The notes under the pieces were generated by a model. It saw nothing but the letters and a program-made list of their open reading frames with translations. It was not told the DNA's origin and made no database searches. Shown here in pieces: positions 61,750 to 64,000 of a DNA stretch of 64,000 nt; position 1 is the first letter of the stretch, and each line of letters starts with the position of its first letter. This stretch comes from Lichenifustis flavocetrariae (GTDB taxonomy: Bacteria > Pseudomonadota > Alphaproteobacteria > Rhizobiales > Beijerinckiaceae). Where the stretch lies: the NCBI RefSeq assembly GCF_026130545.1, contig NZ_JAMOIM010000003.1, positions 1 to 64,000 of the forward strand, read 5' to 3'. Made by a program: the position numbers and the translations under genes.

Positions 61750-63591
61750 GTGATCGTCCTAGCGGGCCTCAAGGATCATATCGGCAGGCTTGTGCATCCC
61801 TCGGCCCTGGGGTCGTCGATCGAGGCGGCACGTCACCGCCTATTCATCGCAACGCGCATCTCACTCTCCTGCCTGGCCCTGGCGCTCGTCCCGGTGTTTC
61901 TCGCCACCGGTGGCGTTCCGAAATGGCTGGATGCAATCCTGCTGGCCTGGATGGTGCTGCCGCTCGTGGCTGCGGCGCAGGTGTCGAATACGGGCAGGCT
62001 TGCCAGCGGCGAGGCACTGAGCGCCGCATCGTGGATCGGGCTCGCGGTAACGGCCGCCCTGGGTCACGCCTGCGGCTTGGGCGCGGCCTGCGTCGTGCTC
62101 GTTGCCGTCCCGATCGAAGCGCTGCTTATGGCCGCGCCGTGGGTTGCCACCTGCGCGGTCGCGGCGGCCTTTTCGGCATTGACGGTGCTCCTCTGTCACG
62201 CCGGCCTGGTTGGCTCGGCCGCACCGGCGTTCGGCCGCGGCGACGCCGTCCTGATCGTCTTTGCGGCCATCCACATCGCCTCCCTGGTTCTCTGCGGGCG
62301 CGCGATCCAGCGCACGCGCGACGATCTCGCGCGGCTCGATGCGCAGCGCTACCGGGTGTTGTCGGAGGCGATCGGCGACCTCGTGTTACGCTTCGATCGC
62401 GCCGGCTTCGTCCTGGCAGCCGGTGGGGCATCGGAGCGCAGTTTTGGTATCCCGTCGCGAGACCTGATGGGCCGGGGTTTCTTCGACCGAGTGCATGTCG
62501 GGGACAGGCCGGCATTCCTGCAGGCCGTGAGCCAAGCCGCGAACGGCTCCGACAACATCACGATTAATCTTCGCTTCCGCATACAGGCCCTCACAGCACC
62601 GAACGGCGATTATGCAGAGCCGGTTTTCGCTTGGGTCGAGGTTCGCACACGGCCTTTTGAGGATGGCAATCCGCTGCCATCCGGACCGGGCGACACCGCG
62701 GTCGTGGCCGCCGTGCGCGACATAACGGTTCGGGTTCAGCACGAGGCCGAGATCGAACGCGCCAAGCGCGATGCCGAACAGGCGAATGCCTCGAAGGATC
62801 GCTTCATCGCGACCGTCAGCCACGAACTCCGCACGCCGCTGAATGCCATCATCGGTTTCGCCGAGATGCTCGCGAGCCCGACGCTGAGCCCGCAGGACCC
62901 GGAGAAGCGCCGCGAATATGCGGAAATCATCGGCACATCCGGGCAGCATCTGCTGGCCGTGGTCAACAGCCTGCTCGATCTGTCGAAACTCGATGCAGGC
63001 AAGTTCGAACTTTGCTGCGAGCCCTTCGACATCGCCGAATTGATCCATGCCTGCTGCGACATGGTCGGCCTGAAAGCCGAACAGAACGGCATTCTGCTGC
63101 GTCACGATGCGGAGAACGGTCTCGAGCCGGTGATCGGCGACAAGCGGGCCTGCAAGCAGATCATTCTGAACCTCCTGTCGAATGCCTTGAAGTTCACCCC
63201 GGCGGGCGGTCGCGTCGCAGTGTCGGCACGGCCGGACGGCAATGCCGTTCTGGTGTCGGTCGTCGATACGGGGATCGGCATGGTCCCGCGCGATCTCGCG
63301 AAGCTCGGCGACCCGTTCTTCCAGGTCCGCGGTGACTACGATCGGCCCTATGAGGGCACCGGACTCGGCCTGTCTGTCGTGAAGGGCCTTGTCGGCCTCC
63401 ACGGGGGCTCGATCACGGTCGAAAGCGCCCCCGGCGAGGGAACGCGCATCGCCGTGCGACTTCCGATCGATGGCCGCCGTGCGCAGCCGCAGCGTCCGCC
63501 GTCGGCCAAGATCGAAGTCATCACCCGTTATCCGCGGTCGGCCTCAGCCGCCCCCGGCCTCGAACCCCAGAAGGTCCAAAAGATTGCGTGA
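61750..63591 (+). CDS. PAS sensor histidine kinase
   Basis: This 613-residue membrane kinase has about five or six N-terminal helices (residues about 30-185) and a PAS domain at about 195-330. The HisKA phosphoacceptor is His358 (VSHELRTPLNAIIGFAEML). The ATP-binding domain has N-box NLLSNALKF, DTGIGM and GTGLGLSV. The GTG at 61750 has GGAG six bases upstream; a TTG at 61732 is the other option. It resembles the PleC/DivJ/PdhS class of alphaproteobacterial kinases. No response regulator is adjacent. Confidence 0.88.
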   Translation: MIVLAGLKDHIGRLVHPSALGSSIEAARHRLFIATRISLSCLALALVPVFLATGGVPKWLDAILLAWMVLPLVAAAQVSNTGRLASGEALSAASWIGLAVTAALGHACGLGAACVVLVAVPIEALLMAAPWVATCAVAAAFSALTVLLCHAGLVGSAAPAFGRGDAVLIVFAAIHIASLVLCGRAIQRTRDDLARLDAQRYRVLSEAIGDLVLRFDRAGFVLAAGGASERSFGIPSRDLMGRGFFDRVHVGDRPAFLQAVSQAANGSDNITINLRFRIQALTAPNGDYAEPVFAWVEVRTRPFEDGNPLPSGPGDTAVVAAVRDITVRVQHEAEIERAKRDAEQANASKDRFIATVSHELRTPLNAIIGFAEMLASPTLSPQDPEKRREYAEIIGTSGQHLLAVVNSLLDLSKLDAGKFELCCEPFDIAELIHACCDMVGLKAEQNGILLRHDAENGLEPVIGDKRACKQIILNLLSNALKFTPAGGRVAVSARPDGNAVLVSVVDTGIGMVPRDLAKLGDPFFQVRGDYDRPYEGTGLGLSVVKGLVGLHGGSITVESAPGEGTRIAVRLPIDGRRAQPQRPPSAKIEVITRYPRSASAAPGLEPQKVQKIA

Positions 63592-63601
63592 GGCGCTTGC
63601 C

Positions 63602-64000
63602 ATGGCGGGACGGTCCAGCCGAACGATCCCGGGATCCACTCCGGCTTCCACCCGCAAGGGCAAGCCTTCGGCTGCGGCGCGCAAGGTCGCCAAACCCTCC
63701 GTCCTAGGTCGGGTTTTCGCCCGCCCGGGGGTGATCGTGGCGGGCGCGGCCTTCGCGGCCATCATGACAGGCATCGTCGCCAACGCTCTGGTGTTTCAGA
63801 AGGGGCATCATCCGTCGCCGCTCTTCGGCCAGGGCGTCACCGAAACGCTCGGCGGCGAGCCCGCGCGGGCGATCGCGCCGACCCCGGCACCGGTTCCTGT
63901 CTCGCGTCAGGTTCTCGAAGACCCGACGCCGGCCCCGGCCGTTGACGAAACCCCTGCCCCGGCACCGAAAGCTGGCGCGCCCGCGCCGGCATCACCAACC
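63602..64000 (+). CDS. Proline/alanine-rich membrane protein, start only (runs off window)
   Basis: The frame is open from the ATG at 63602 to the window end (133 codons). GAGG lies nine bases upstream, and the kinase stop is 10 bp away, so the two are probably co-transcribed. The visible part has a basic N-terminus, one membrane helix at about residues 45-65 and a Pro/Ala-rich stretch. Similar openings occur in Hyphomicrobiales proteins with a C-terminal peptidoglycan-binding domain, but that part is not in view. Confidence 0.65.
   Translation, partial: MAGRSSRTIPGSTPASTRKGKPSAAARKVAKPSVLGRVFARPGVIVAGAAFAAIMTGIVANALVFQKGHHPSPLFGQGVTETLGGEPARAIAPTPAPVPVSRQVLEDPTPAPAVDETPAPAPKAGAPAPASPT

Noticed and set aside
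1-64000. tRNA, rRNA, CRISPR, insertion sequences or prophage
   Set aside because: No repeat-spacer array, no transposase or integrase motif, and no cloverleaf was recognised on reading; a dedicated tRNA/ncRNA scan was not possible.

Overview
The window reads as chromosomal DNA of a GC-rich alphaproteobacterium, most likely in the Hyphomicrobiales (Rhizobiales). The evidence is the mix of families: ornithine-lipid acyltransferases, a DUF2336 protein, a small DUF1214/DUF1254 pair, a dapF-mtaB operon, a YcgN-type cysteine cluster protein, two large sugar ABC operons with Gfo/Idh/MocA oxidoreductases, and a hybrid PAS histidine kinase of the alphaproteobacterial type. I cannot assign a genus. No rRNA, tRNA, CRISPR array, insertion sequence or prophage was seen.

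Region 1 (about 1-16 kb) is a sugar or glycoside uptake and catabolism island. A leftward operon (147-5456) holds an oxidoreductase, a TIM-barrel isomerase, two permeases and a binding protein, and is divergent from a ROK regulator. A rightward ThuB-like/ThuA-like pair follows. A second leftward operon (8648-14826) holds an ATPase, two permeases, a binding protein, an isomerase and an oxidoreductase. It is divergent from a LacI regulator, and a perfect 14-bp palindromic operator lies between them. Only one ATPase is present for two importers. The gene set fits oxidation of imported glycosides to keto-sugars followed by isomerase/lyase steps.

Region 2 (16.3-25.5 kb) is a leftward glycan operon of five genes. 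Three of its proteins are fusions of a glycosyltransferase to a second enzyme: UDP-galactopyranose mutase, a Gfo/Idh/MocA oxidoreductase, and a GH1-like glycosidase. It also carries a dehydrogenase lacking the usual zinc cysteine and a free glycosyltransferase. This is the most unusual part of the window. A 152-bp imperfect palindrome (25718-25869) lies just upstream.

Region 3 (25.9-38.6 kb) covers membrane lipid and phosphate functions (divergent olsB/olsA, a PiT phosphate transporter, a Tat-exported metallophosphoesterase), the conserved prkA-yeaH-spoVR stress trio, a class III nucleotide cyclase and a PP2A/ApaH-like phosphatase.

Region 4 (38.6-64 kb) is mostly housekeeping: a DUF3429 protein, a lipoprotein, DsbB, a lysophospholipase-like hydrolase, a GlsB/YeaQ protein, a DUF465 protein, dapF-mtaB, uppP, a HAD phosphatase, a SorC-type regulator, a YahK-like alcohol dehydrogenase, a YcgN protein, PBP1A with the DUF1214/DUF1254 pair, DUF2336, MurJ, an iron-type superoxide dismutase, oligopeptidase B, MsrB, SufE, a sensor kinase and the start of a proline-rich membrane protein cut by the window edge.
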